From contig FMBT01000291.1 in assembly GCA_900095095.1 (NCBI GenBank), forward strand, positions 1,178,001-1,242,000: a stretch of 64,000 nucleotides of DNA, given 5' to 3'. Below are positions 33,900 through 44,201 of this stretch, in pieces. Both the position numbers and the translations under genes were made by a program. The stretch's first letter is position 1. Each line of letters starts with the position of its first letter. The notes under the pieces are model-generated. The model was not told where the DNA came from, searched no databases, and saw only the letters and a program-made list of their open reading frames with translations. Source of the DNA: Fragilariopsis cylindrus CCMP1102. Lineage: Eukaryota > Bacillariophyta > Bacillariophyceae > Bacillariales > Bacillariaceae.

Positions 33900-34262
33900 G
33901 TTACGATCGAATATTTTTGCTTGATAGGTAGCTAGCAAATTTTGCTGAAACTGCCGTTTGGCATGTTGTTGTTGTTCGTTGTTTGCGTTTATGTTGTTGT
34001 TGTTTGTGTTGTGTTTCAAGAAAAAATTCTATAAAAACCTCAATTGTGGCGCAAAAAAATACGTCCGTCCGTCAACCAACCAGAAAATCCGTTATAAAAA
34101 GAGAAAAAGAAAAAAAATTGAGCAGGGCGAGACTTGTTTCACATTTTCTTTATTTTTCGCATGAGAGATGTAGTTCGAGAAAAAAAAAACTATTATGTGC
34201 TCTTCTCTGGCTTAGTTATATCGTAATTTTACCTCTGTATTAAAGTTGATACATTCAGCAAA
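33900..34262. other. Divergent promoter region
   Basis: 363 bp between LAS1 (-) and the large repeat-protein gene (+). AT-rich with purine-rich runs near 34100-34190. It encodes the Asn/Gln-rich frame extension of LAS1, which lacks an ATG. No separate gene. Confidence 0.5.
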
Positions 34263-37200
34263 ATGCAGGCATTAAGGGCTGGCTTCAAGCTAGTTGATGG
34301 CAACAAAAAGAACGATGGGAAAAGGAGGAATAAAATGATTTCAACGAGTGATCGGTCTATTTTGCCCATGATCGACTTTGTAGACTCGAATGGAATAATA
34401 TCTCCTGTCAACAATATTACCACTTGGGATCCATTTGAATACGATAAGAATGAGCAGCAACAGCTCAACGATAGTTCGAGAGTCAAAAATCCACAAAATT
34501 GGCAACACATTAAACATGACGAGAGCAAGCGATATGATCTTGACAGAGCAGCATCAGTGACTTATTCGTCAAAAGCTATACCCGCCACCGGTGACTTCAC
34601 GACAAGATGGCAACCATTTGCTGAATACGAAAAGAATATGGAAACACTTCCCATCGAGCACGATTTTTATAGGCAGCCGATTGATGGAGAATTAGTGAAG
34701 AATTCTCCAGAAATAATACTCTCCAATGATTCACCGCCTCCAATAAAATATCAAACGAGATGGCAACCTATTGAACACGACGAGGGCACGCAACCTCTCA
34801 GTGGAAGGACAGCAAATTGTTCCAAGGAAACGAAACCTTTCCATCATGACTCCGGAGATACTCAGCTAAAGAATACTAACTGGAAAAGAAAAGGTCGAAC
34901 TATTAAAGGCGACGATAATAGTGTAGATCGGTCAGCAGCTTTTCAGAAATCTGATACAGATAATATAAACAAAGATATTCTCAGTCTCCTCAACCAGCTG
35001 AAATTTTCGATCCATTTTACATTCACGACACAGCCAAATTTTCGCAACCAAATTGTGAGGGTCTTTTTGAACAATGCGATATTTTGAGGAGGAGCAGACA
35101 AATAATAATTTGCATTATTTTTCGAACGAAATGGAACCAAATCCAAAACAAGATCGACTGTACAAAGAAAAAGAGAAACAGTCTCAAAATTCCCAGCCTA
35201 GATCTCGAAGGAAATACCAGAATACGATATTGAGTTTGATGACAATGTGTTCATTCCCTTTAAAAGCATGGAAACATCATCTGGTCGGGAAGAAACTAGT
35301 TGTCGCGAGAGTAAGATACAGCATGATCATTTATTCCATCAGTCGCATATAGAATCATCTGCCTCGGATTTTCTGAAGGAAGTATACTGCAACAATATCC
35401 AAAGATTTCTATGGTAGATAAAGAATCGACTACGTCGCATATGGTAGCATCTGACAGAAATCAGGATTTAGAACCTTGCTTTGAACACAATTCGGCATCG
35501 GAATCTGGTGAAGAATTCGACAAAGAGAATAAATTATTTCGGCAAGAAAACGCATGTGACAGGAATAAGATACTAGATAGTGAACGACGAGTCCTCAATT
35601 CTGATACGCTTGTTACAACATGCGAAAATGGGGTTCAGGAAAAAAAGATGATTTTCGAACTGGTTGATGAGTCTGGATGTTTGGAAGCTGGGCTTGGCCC
35701 TGGAGAAATTGGTGTGAATGATACGGGACATCATCAAGATACTTTAGAGATTGGGGTTAGTCCTCGAGATGTCGCTGAAGAAGAAGAGGAGGAAGAAGGC
35801 GGTAGATTTGATCAAAAGCTCATAGTTCTTTCATCCAAGTTTTCTGGAACTCTTCAACAACGAACAAAACAGGATAGAGCTCTATCTATTTTGAAAGGAA
35901 GGAAGATAAATAATATCGAAGAAGTTGATGGATCAGCGCCGATTAATAAAGACCTTCGCAATCTGCTGTTTGGGATCAGTGGAGTTCGGGGAGACTATCC
36001 ACAGTTCTTTTTGCTGAATGATCAAGATAATGTTATTTACCTGGGAAATTACGACTGGATCGAACACATGAACGATATCGGTTCCTTTACGAACGAAGAA
36101 ATCTTTGGAGTTCCAGCTTTGACTTCCAAAGAAGAAAGTCCAAAGGCAGAAGTGGTTGATGATTCTCCGATGACCGCCACTGATTACAACATAAGAAAAT
36201 CGCTGTCAATAATTCATATCCAGAGAGTACAGAAGCGTCAGAATTTTTTAAGAATGAAACCATACAGGACGACGGGCACATAGGCGAAATATCTGTAAAA
36301 CTTGAAAAATCATCATGTGTGGGTAATAGTGTCAACTTACCAATCGATTTAGTGACAGATGAAATTAACCCGAGGGCAAGTCGTGACGTACCTTACATCG
36401 ATACGTACTCAATAGAGATCGAGTCACAGGGGATGGATTTGGTCCGGACGGGGATCGAAATCGCTGAAGCTGATGTCGATGATATTGCCTCAACGGAACC
36501 ATTTAATGCACAGTATGTGTCAGAAAACAATCGTGGATCAGAACGGTACGTCAATAAGCTACATGATGCTGTCAAGAGTTCTGTACCAAATATTGACAGC
36601 GAATTTTCCCCAAAACCTGAGGATAAATTAGATATTTATATGAAGAATGACAATGACTATGACAAAAGCGCCGTCGAGGAATCGTCAGAGGAACGCGTTC
36701 GAACTCCTTCAAAGAGAAAGATGATACTATCATCGATTGGCTCACTTCTAGATACTGATGCAGAAAACAACAGTTTGATAGACCCAAAACAAGTCCAGGC
36801 AAGATCGTTGAGTGTCACTTGCTCACAATCAGTGTCTCCCACGATATTCTATGAACAGTCGTATGATGTAGAGGAAGGGGGAAATAACTCGAGAGAGACG
36901 GACGTGAACGTAACACCAGGAATACTTCAAAAGATCGATCGACCACTAGGTCGAGAAAACGATGACGATGATGATTGCAGCAAACCAGACGTACCGAAGG
37001 TTGGAAGTGATAGGGCAAGAGAAGGCCAGGAAGAAAGAAGAAAACGCCGCTGGAAACGTTTACTATTAGCAGAACATGATAACAAACAACCAGGAGGCAG
37101 GGGTAAAACATTATCGAGAGAGAGGACAGACAGGAAAAGTCCCGTGGGGTCTTCTCTCAGTGAAATAAATATGATAAATATATTCCTGAGCGTAGCAGAA

Positions 37201-37758
37201 CCGTATTTTGATGGATCTGGATCTCGTCTATCAACACAAGAATGTAAGGAATTACATGGTCGAGCTCGGAATGCTGGACTAACGGAAACCTTCACTGATA
37301 AAATGCTAGATCAATCCGCTGGAATACTCATGTACGAGAGAAATGCCGTCCGCTATGTGTCGAAGATAGAAACATCTCCCAGCGGACGGTCGTTTCAGAC
37401 AAAAAGCACGACGGCTTCTAGTTCCAGCGACTACGTTTACGACGAAGACGGGTTTACAAGGAAAACTCCTAGAGCAGAATCTAAGTTCGGTTGTTTTAAA
37501 AGTGCCTTTTGGACGGAATCATCGAATAAAGTTGGAGCCGAGATAATTGAAAATGTAAAATCCGCACTCAGCGGGGACAGTGAGAGCGTATCTTCAAGAT
37601 GGGTTGGAGCCGAGATGATTGGAAATATAAAATCCTCATTCAGCGGGGACAGCGAGAGCGTTTCTTCAAGATGGGTTGGAGCCGAGATGATTGAAAATGT
37701 TAGATCCGCACTCAGCGGGGATAGCGAGAGCGTTTCTTCAAGATGGCGGTCAAAGTAA
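34263..37758 (+). CDS. Large repeat protein with thioredoxin-like domain and shared helical module
   Basis: Reads as one protein of about 1160 residues if five -1 frame breaks (near 35000, 35070, 35215, 35395 and 36200) are taken as single missing bases; no stop substitution interrupts it otherwise. N-terminal part: degenerate repeats around TTWDPFEYD, TRWQPFAEYE and TRWQPIEHDE. About 35820-36110 encodes a glutaredoxin/SH3BGR-like fold: KLIVLSSKFSGT, QDRALSIL, EEVDGSAPINKDLRN, YPQFFLLNDQDNVIYLGNYD. A helical module follows at about 37160-37330 (INMINIFLSVAEPYFDG, LSTQECKELHGRARNAGLTE). The end has three 24-residue repeats (VGAEMIENVKSALSGDSES). The helical module recurs in the genes at 44-57 kb, so this is a paralog of that cluster. 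No signal peptide. Function unknown. Confidence 0.6.
37531..37746 (+). repeat. Three 72-bp tandem repeats in coding sequence
   Basis: Units 37531-37602, 37603-37674 and 37675-37746 are nearly identical and encode VGAE(M/I)I(E/G)N(V/I)(K/R)S(A/S) followed by LSGDSESVSSRW or FSGDSESVSSRW. Being a multiple of three, they preserve the frame at the C-terminus of the repeat protein. Confidence 0.93.
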
Positions 37759-37783
37759 GGTAAAAATAAATCATATTAAAAAG

Positions 37784-39863
37784 TTACATATTGTATTTAT
37801 AGTTGGATAAGATTTTCTCTCTATATGTATTGAACATGGTAATTAATCCGAGCCAGAGCCACTGAAACGATGACCCGTCCTTGAGATTCTTGAGATGGAT
37901 CCAAACCTGTTTCTTTCCGTTTCCTTTTTCTGACTGGGCGAACAGATCCATATCATAGTTGTGGTAATAGTATTTATACTGCCTTCGAGAGAAGTAAAGG
38001 TAGGAATAGGAGCCATCCTGTCCTCTAGCACACACGACATACCAGAACAGCAGGCTTCGTCAAATTCTTCTCCACAACGTCCATGCATTCGTGTACAGGT
38101 AGGCTGGAAATCAGGAAGAGGCATATCAAGGATACCGGAGTCATCAATCTCCCCGGCAGCCTTCACACCTGTTGTGTATGCAGCAACCGCTGTACCAAAC
38201 CACCCATCAATATCTGTCGCCTCGCCTGCAAAAACACATTATTCATAGGCTCGCCTAGCGTTTTTCGATAGTCGGTTAGATCAGAACCCACAGTATCAAA
38301 AGAGTAAGCTCCACCACTAAATTCTTCAGACCTCCATCTCGTGATGATATATTTAGATGGAGAAGGGACGTCGTTGCCGAACATTTTTCTAAGATTTCCA
38401 AGAACTATATCCATCGTCTCCTCGTCTGTATTTTTTTCTAATCGATCTGCAGCATCTCCAGCGTTCCATGAGGTCATTGCATGGTAATCCTCATTTCCAA
38501 CATGAGAATGATCATTATAAAAATATGTCCAGTCTTCTGAGTCAGAGTCCTGGTCCGTGATGAGTTGCATGTCAACCTTTCCTTCTGGCCACCACGAAAC
38601 ATCTTGCGTTGTCATGTCCCAATACATTAGCACCTTGTTCATATTTCCCATCCCAATCAAATCAATAGCTTCCAACTTGGCGTCATTAAGTGGGGGAACA
38701 AACTCTATACTAGATTTCTTCAGAACGCCTAGTGGCACTGTAACAATGACAGAACGCGCATATATAACTTGACCGTTGGTAGTATATACTTCAACAACAT
38801 CTCCTGACTGATCAATCTTGACAACAGGAGTATTCGTCTTTATCTTTTCCTCGAAAGATTCTGCAAGGCCTCGATACAAAGCTCCTGAATATCCTCCACC
38901 TTCTCCTCCTGACACTGACATAACCTGATAGAAAGTTTACGGCGTCGATCAATACAATAGATAGGTTAAAACGAAAGCAAAAGTATCAGACTTACATATT
39001 TGTTTCTTCGATATAATTACTACGAATCGTAACAGGAAATGAAACAAAAGCGAAACGTTGTCATTTGGGAACTAATTGATAACAATAATACATACCTCAA
39101 TGTTACGCCAGTCGCCACGTTCCAGATATTCTTTGGTAGTTCCTGAGTTTGTTTCGTTCAGAGGTGAACCAAACTCGATGCTGATACCTGTATGTACCAA
39201 CGCATTGATCGCTTGCCTTTTAGAGCTATCAAGATCTGGTCGTTCAGTAAAGTAGCTCTGCTTGATATCCGCCCAGCTCGTTTCGTCATTCGCCATTTTG
39301 TCTGCATACTTGACAAAATCTTTAAGGAATGTTTCATCGACCAGGATGGATTTTTCCTCTTCCAATAGTTCGCCCCCTGAGTCATACAAACCAAGAGTGT
39401 CAAAATCGAAACTGTTGTATCATGTGCAATACCAAGCTCGTTGACAAGGTCAAAGACATTCGTATCGGGATAAATCCAGTTCGATCCAAGCTCCACAGGA
39501 TGTCCGGATTCAAACAAACCGTCATTCGTATAGCTACGACCTCCTATACGATCTCTTGCCTCTAATATCAAAATATTTTCCGTGATCCCTGCTTCAATCA
39601 GATAATTTGCTGCTGCTAGTCCCGACCAACCAGCACCGATAATAACAACATCCAAGATGTCGTCGTTTGTAGATGCAGATCGGTGGAGCAAAGTACCCCA
39701 AGACTAAGGAAGATAGAAATGTACTTTTTCGAAGGAAACATAATGGAGGATTGAGGAATGATTATTCGTTCTAGTCTGATTCGATATCTAACAAGGTGTC
39801 AGAAAAAGAAAAAAGAAACATGACGAGCGTGAGCATAGAATGTAGGTAGATTCGGTCAGACAT
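37784..39863 (-). CDS. Flavin-containing amine (polyamine) oxidase, frame-broken
   Basis: FAD-binding VVIIGAGWSGLAAANYL, EARDRIGGR and ELGSNWIYP open the domain. GDVVEVYTTNGQVI, SVIVTVPLGVLK, ITRWRSEEFSGGAYSF and the C-terminal FAD-contact GEATDIDGWFGTA complete an MAO/polyamine oxidase fold. One intron is secure: 39095-38925 (GAG|GTATGT ... TATCAG|GTT). The first coding exon is probably at 39863-39785 and encodes a signal-peptide-like MSDRIYLHSMLTLVMFLF; an AG near 39700 gives the second exon, but the donor is unclear. The frame breaks by -1 near 39435, before FDTLGLYDSGG, and near 38235, where NNVFFAGEA is split at a T run. A further shift near 38030 makes the C-terminus uncertain (stop at 37843 or 37784). 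The likely substrate is a polyamine in the secretory pathway. Convergent with the repeat-protein gene. Confidence 0.75.
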
Positions 39864-40785
39864 TGTGTATGATAAATGGAGCATCGAAACGATCGGCCTT
39901 GTTGAGCTCAAAACAAACTTATACAGATGAAAGAGCGACGCAAAAATACTCACTACAATTGTTAATGAATGTGGCGAGTAATCAGTAATAAGTTCTTCGA
40001 TACCACTTTGTAGTATGAAAGAAAAGATGTACGTGTGTGTGAGAGAGAGAGAGGATGCGAGGGGAATATGATTTTATAAACATCGGAATACGTATGCTAT
40101 AAAGTTTTCTTAGTTTAGTAACTTAAACTACGGTAAGTTAATCAAACATCGCATCGGATTTGAGGAACGCATCGGATTTGAGAATTTTTTTCTGATTCTT
40201 GAAATAGTAGGAGAGGGGATAATGGATATCGTAATCCAAGATACATCCATTAATTCGTCATTTTTGTTTAGATATCTCTCGTACCGTGCAGCCGAATTAT
40301 TTGAATGGGATTACGATCGTGTTAACAGATCCTGTAGAACGTGTTCATTGGGTATTGAATAAAATTATATCGTCGCATTTTTTAGGAGGGCAATACAGCT
40401 ATTTAACAATTTTATCATCCTCTGATATTGTATGTGGGTTAATTAATAAAGCGTGCTCAAAACTAAACCTGAAAAAGGACTGACTCAGTCCCCGGCTCGC
40501 GGCCAGATCCAAACGTATTCTCGTTCGGATATAGTAGTCCATTCATTTTCTTACTTGTTTTCAAGAAAAAAAAGTTTCAAAGAATTTTAACGTCTTTTAC
40601 AAGCGACCACGACGTACTAATGCCGATACTTGTACTAGTAGCTCAAAGCCGACAAACGACCTCATCCCTCAAAAGTACTATTACCGTATCAATCATATTC
40701 ATACTAGTATTCCTCAAATTCAAATTCATTTTTGAAGAACAAATGCAACTTGTACACGTAAAAAAGAAATCATAGTTAGTTAAAG
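39864..40785. other. Gene-poor gap
   Basis: About 920 bp. Contains a TG/GA run (about 40034-40053) and a 15-bp direct repeat CGCATCGGATTTGAG at 40150 and 40169. A 65-codon open frame at 40286-40483 shows no domain. Probably holds divergent promoters. Confidence 0.5.
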
Positions 40786-41387
40786 ATGGCAAAAAGTATT
40801 CGCGCTAAATGCAAGAGGAAGGCCCGATCGGAGTTTAGGGAAACGATTGGAAATGTAAGAGAGTTAAATGAAAAATCAATGATATACTTTATTGTTGTAC
40901 CGTATGTACACACGCACACACGCACACACACACGGGTTACTCACACGCATATCTTTCTTTTGCCGTTGCCGTTGTCATCATTTAATCTGTTCGTATTTGA
41001 TGGGGGAAACAGGATTTTTACCAAAAGAATATGAAAAAGATTCAAGCCAAACTTGCGGAATGTGCCGATAAGCAATCCATGTCAATTGAGTCTTTAGAAC
41101 GTTTATCGAATGCCTTACATACAGCTCCAGCACCAACTCCCGAGGATGACGATGCAATGGATGAAAATAATACATCTACTACTACTCCTTTATCGGATGA
41201 ATTAATCGCTGCCAAAGAATTCAAAGGTGAAAATGTCGGTGTTAAGCTAGGTACGAATAAGAAATCTAAAAAGAGAAAAGCAAAGCATGCTGTTAGGAAA
41301 GCAACAATCAACATCAACAATAATGGTAAAGAGATGTTTGTCCGAGCGAAAGGGAAACAAAAGCCAAAATACCATGTTGAATTTTAA
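40786..41387 (+). CDS. LLPH/YBL028C-like small nucleolar protein, 2 exons
   Basis: Exon 1 is 40786-40854 (AAT|GTAAGA) and exon 2 begins at 41013 (AAACAG|GAT) or alternatively at 41028. About 147 residues. The N-terminus MAKSIRAKCKRKARSEFRE matches the UPF0642 family (human LLPH, yeast YBL028C), which begins MAKS(L/I)R and is basic. DFYQKNMKKIQAKLAE resembles the family's second helix, and the tail KGKQKPKYH is also typical. Family members are nucleolar and associate with pre-60S or chromatin. An acidic Thr-rich linker separates the two ends. The intron includes a CA repeat. Convergent with Ku80. Confidence 0.78.
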
Positions 41388-41700
41388 ATCATACAGTACA
41401 CATCAAATAACGACCAACTACAGTGTAACGACCGACACATCAAACAAAATCAAAAAAAATTGATTTATCATACCACTGTTCTTATTATAATTGAATATTA
41501 TTCTTACTAACACAATGTAGTAGTATAAGTAGTAGTCATATGTTTTTATTTAAAACTTTTCGACAACCGAGAAAATCGAACCCCACTCAACCCCCACCCC
41601 TTCTCTAATCATTGATAATACATTTTCTTTGCCTATTATATACAATGGTATGTTAAATATTGTATCGTGTGATACTCTTCAGAATCGGTATCATCACGAT
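41388..41700. other. Intergenic, convergent 3' ends
   Basis: 313 bp between the LLPH-like gene and Ku80. AT-rich. It could hide a short terminal exon of Ku80, because that frame ends just after an ACAG|GTAGGT donor-like site, but no candidate exon is obvious. Confidence 0.5.
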
Positions 41701-43692
41701 TTACCTACCTGTGTCTGCCTGAACCTTTTTCAAATCAAATGATTCGTAGAAGTTTAAAACTGCAGGTTTGGCCTTTTCCTTGATCTTATTAGGCGTATCC
41801 ATGGGATCCATTCCGTTGACTATTCTAGTTGAAACTACATCGCACTTATCCTCCAGGACTCGTTTGACAACTGTCTTATAGAATGATCGGATTTTGTGGT
41901 TTGGCATGTGTTCGTAATCGAGGGCATCGTCTGGTAACATAAGATTGTCAATCAATTCATCACAAATACTTTCAGTTTGTGGATTTTTTTCTTCTTCTTT
42001 TTTTTGTTCAATCCATGGAATTCGAGCATCGGCTGAAAACGGAAGCTGCATCATCATCAAACGCAATGGCTTGTCTCCGTTTTCCAATGGAAATAATCCA
42101 CATAAAATCGGATCCTTGTCTTTAGATTTGACAAATGTGGCAATTGCAGTTCGTTTAGTACGTTGCAATCCTCGTGCTAGAGCCGATATAGCAGCACAGC
42201 AACGTCGCGATTCATTTCCTGTAAGGACGTACGGAGGACTCAGTCGCATATATTGTGGAATTTGTTTTTGGGTGTAACCCAAAATTGTCAATTTGACTGG
42301 TGACCTTTGAGTTAATCCCGCCTCATCGAGTGGAGAGAAAGGTATCAAATCACTACCGAACCGGTAGGCATATGAAAGACGATTGAACAATAGTTCTTCG
42401 TCTCCCTCTCCATCTTCTGCGTTATAATGATAAATGGAAGTATCGTAATCTTGTAACATTTCATCTCCCAGCTCGTTAGTTCGTGGTTCGCCGTTCTTTT
42501 CATCCACCATTACTAACCTCTTCTTGAGCGGTGTACTTCCCGATTTGGAAATTAGTAAATAAAATTTTGCATCTTCTAGAACTATACTGGGTGCAATTTC
42601 AACAATTACTTTCCTTTTGCTTGGGTTCTGAATGACCCGCGATCCTAAAACTTTTTCAAGCATACCTTTTATTTCCTTCGCATTATACACAAAGCCTCCT
42701 GTCATATTTGCTAGTCGAATCAAATATTCTTCGTTTGCTCGCTTGATCTCAAGGATATCATCCTCTTCATCATCACCATCATCATCATCCTCTTCATCGT
42801 CGTCATCATCATCGTCGGTTTTTACTTCCGTCTCCTTGTCGCTATCATTTTTCCCCTTTACGTCATTATTCTCTTCCCCCTCATCCATAGTCTCTACTTT
42901 TATTTTAGATGGCTTATTCGCAGGTGCGTCAAAATCAGCAGCATGTTCAAAATTCATTCCAACCACTTGGATACGACATTGCATAGCTCGTAAGCTATCT
43001 AGTGCCACTAGTAGTCGCTGTGAGGAGGTATTTTGATGCATCTCGTCGTCGTCGTCAGTATCAGAATCAGTATCAGTATCATTGCTACTACCAATCTTGT
43101 GCTCGGCATCCGTCAGTAGAACAATTCTACGAATATATTTCTTCCCCGATGTTCGACGATGTAAAGCATCTGCAGCATATACAATTCCGCTTACAAAATC
43201 ACCACCCCCTTTCGAACACAAGGATTTTCTACTTGTACTTATTGTATTAGGTTGTAGATTTTTTATCTTTCGCAAAAGATTTGGGAGCGGTTGACGGATG
43301 TCCATAATCTCTCCATTTCCAGAAATTTCTGTAATATTAGGAAAGGGACAATCATGATGAGGATTTGATTCATCTTCGTCGTCATCTTTGTCGTCGTCGT
43401 CTTTGTCGTCGTTTTCCTTATCATCTTTCTCATAAAAATAATTATGAGTTTCTTCTGTGTGCAAGACCAAAACAGTTACTTCATTCGTTTTGGAACGAAC
43501 CATAAGATCACTAATGATAGCAATAGCCGCTTCCTTGGCACATTCGAATCGAGTATTTGATGTATTCGAAGTAGATGATGTTGATGTTGATGGTGAAGGA
43601 TCTGATTCGTTGACTACACTTGTGTCTGCAACGACCCTCGCAGTCATGGTCGCATTCGCATCGAGAATCAAAACGACAGCTTCTTTAGGCAT
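41701..43692 (-). CDS. XRCC5: Ku80 (XRCC5) DNA end-binding subunit
   Basis: Intronless, 663 residues. N-terminal von Willebrand A-like domain: KEAVVLILDANATM, ECAKEAAIAIISDLM, GDFVSGIVYAADALH, RRIVLLTDAEH. The Ku core has SYAYRFGSDLIPFSPLDE (human: YRYGSDIVPFS), VKLTILGYTQ, and LRLMMMQLPFSADAR (human: VQLPFMED), followed by the C-terminal arm. Two Asp/Glu-rich insertions interrupt the VWA region. With Ku70 it would load onto DNA double-strand ends for non-homologous end joining. The C-terminal helical domain and the DNA-PKcs-binding tail of vertebrates are absent, as in other protists. The coding end overlaps a donor-like GTAGGT, so a small last exon is possible. Confidence 0.9.
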   Translation of the reverse strand: MPKEAVVLILDANATMTARVVADTSVVNESDPSPSTSTSSTSNTSNTRFECAKEAAIAIISDLMVRSKTNEVTVLVLHTEETHNYFYEKDDKENDDKDDDDKDDDEDESNPHHDCPFPNITEISGNGEIMDIRQPLPNLLRKIKNLQPNTISTSRKSLCSKGGGDFVSGIVYAADALHRRTSGKKYIRRIVLLTDAEHKIGSSNDTDTDSDTDDDDEMHQNTSSQRLLVALDSLRAMQCRIQVVGMNFEHAADFDAPANKPSKIKVETMDEGEENNDVKGKNDSDKETEVKTDDDDDDDEEDDDDGDDEEDDILEIKRANEEYLIRLANMTGGFVYNAKEIKGMLEKVLGSRVIQNPSKRKVIVEIAPSIVLEDAKFYLLISKSGSTPLKKRLVMVDEKNGEPRTNELGDEMLQDYDTSIYHYNAEDGEGDEELLFNRLSYAYRFGSDLIPFSPLDEAGLTQRSPVKLTILGYTQKQIPQYMRLSPPYVLTGNESRRCCAAISALARGLQRTKRTAIATFVKSKDKDPILCGLFPLENGDKPLRLMMMQLPFSADARIPWIEQKKEEEKNPQTESICDELIDNLMLPDDALDYEHMPNHKIRSFYKTVVKRVLEDKCDVVSTRIVNGMDPMDTPNKIKEKAKPAVLNFYESFDLKKVQADTGR

Positions 43693-44154
43693 GACGAGCG
43701 TGTTGGTTGATCCGTGGAATAAAAATGCAAAGTTAGGATCAATAGCAGAATACGGCTATTCGTGCCTATTGATTCGATTGATTCTTTTGTAACTTCTTAT
43801 CGAAATTGTGAACGATTCGTCCGGTCGTTGCTACATTCTGCATTATGATTTCATTGATGTGTAGTTTAAAAGATAAAAGCTCTCCGCTTTTTCCATTCTT
43901 GCGGGACTAAGTAGTTTCTCAATCATAATATTGAATATATTTACAGCTGTTTTTTCCTTTGTTGGACAAAAGCAATGTTGATCAAGCATACTCTATCTTT
44001 TCTATTGATATTAAGGTGAAGTTATAGTACTTTTGTTGGCGATGCTATATTCTTTGGTTTAATCAATTAATACTATAATTTTAACGATTTGAAGAAGTTA
44101 CTGTGGCAGAATCAGTAGTATAAACATTTCAAAAAGTTTTCCCCTTTTACAGTA

Positions 44155-44197
<43 letters not shown>

Positions 44198-44201
44198 GAT
44201 A
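43693..44201. other. Intergenic region
   Basis: About 500 bp between Ku80 (its promoter) and the 3' end of the next minus-strand gene. Contains a long TA run (about 44156-44200) immediately after that gene's stop. No gene. Confidence 0.6.

Noticed and set aside
40286-40483. 65-codon open frame
   Set aside because: No recognisable motif and no promoter or splice context; length is within chance for this AT content.
41388-41700. Hidden last exon of Ku80
   Set aside because: A donor-like GTAGGT overlaps the stop, but no downstream segment offers a good acceptor plus a sensible short reading frame.
42632-43036. Ser-rich 134-codon plus-strand frame opposite Ku80
   Set aside because: Antisense of the Asp/Glu-rich GAT/GAA runs, which always read as Ser/Phe on the other strand.
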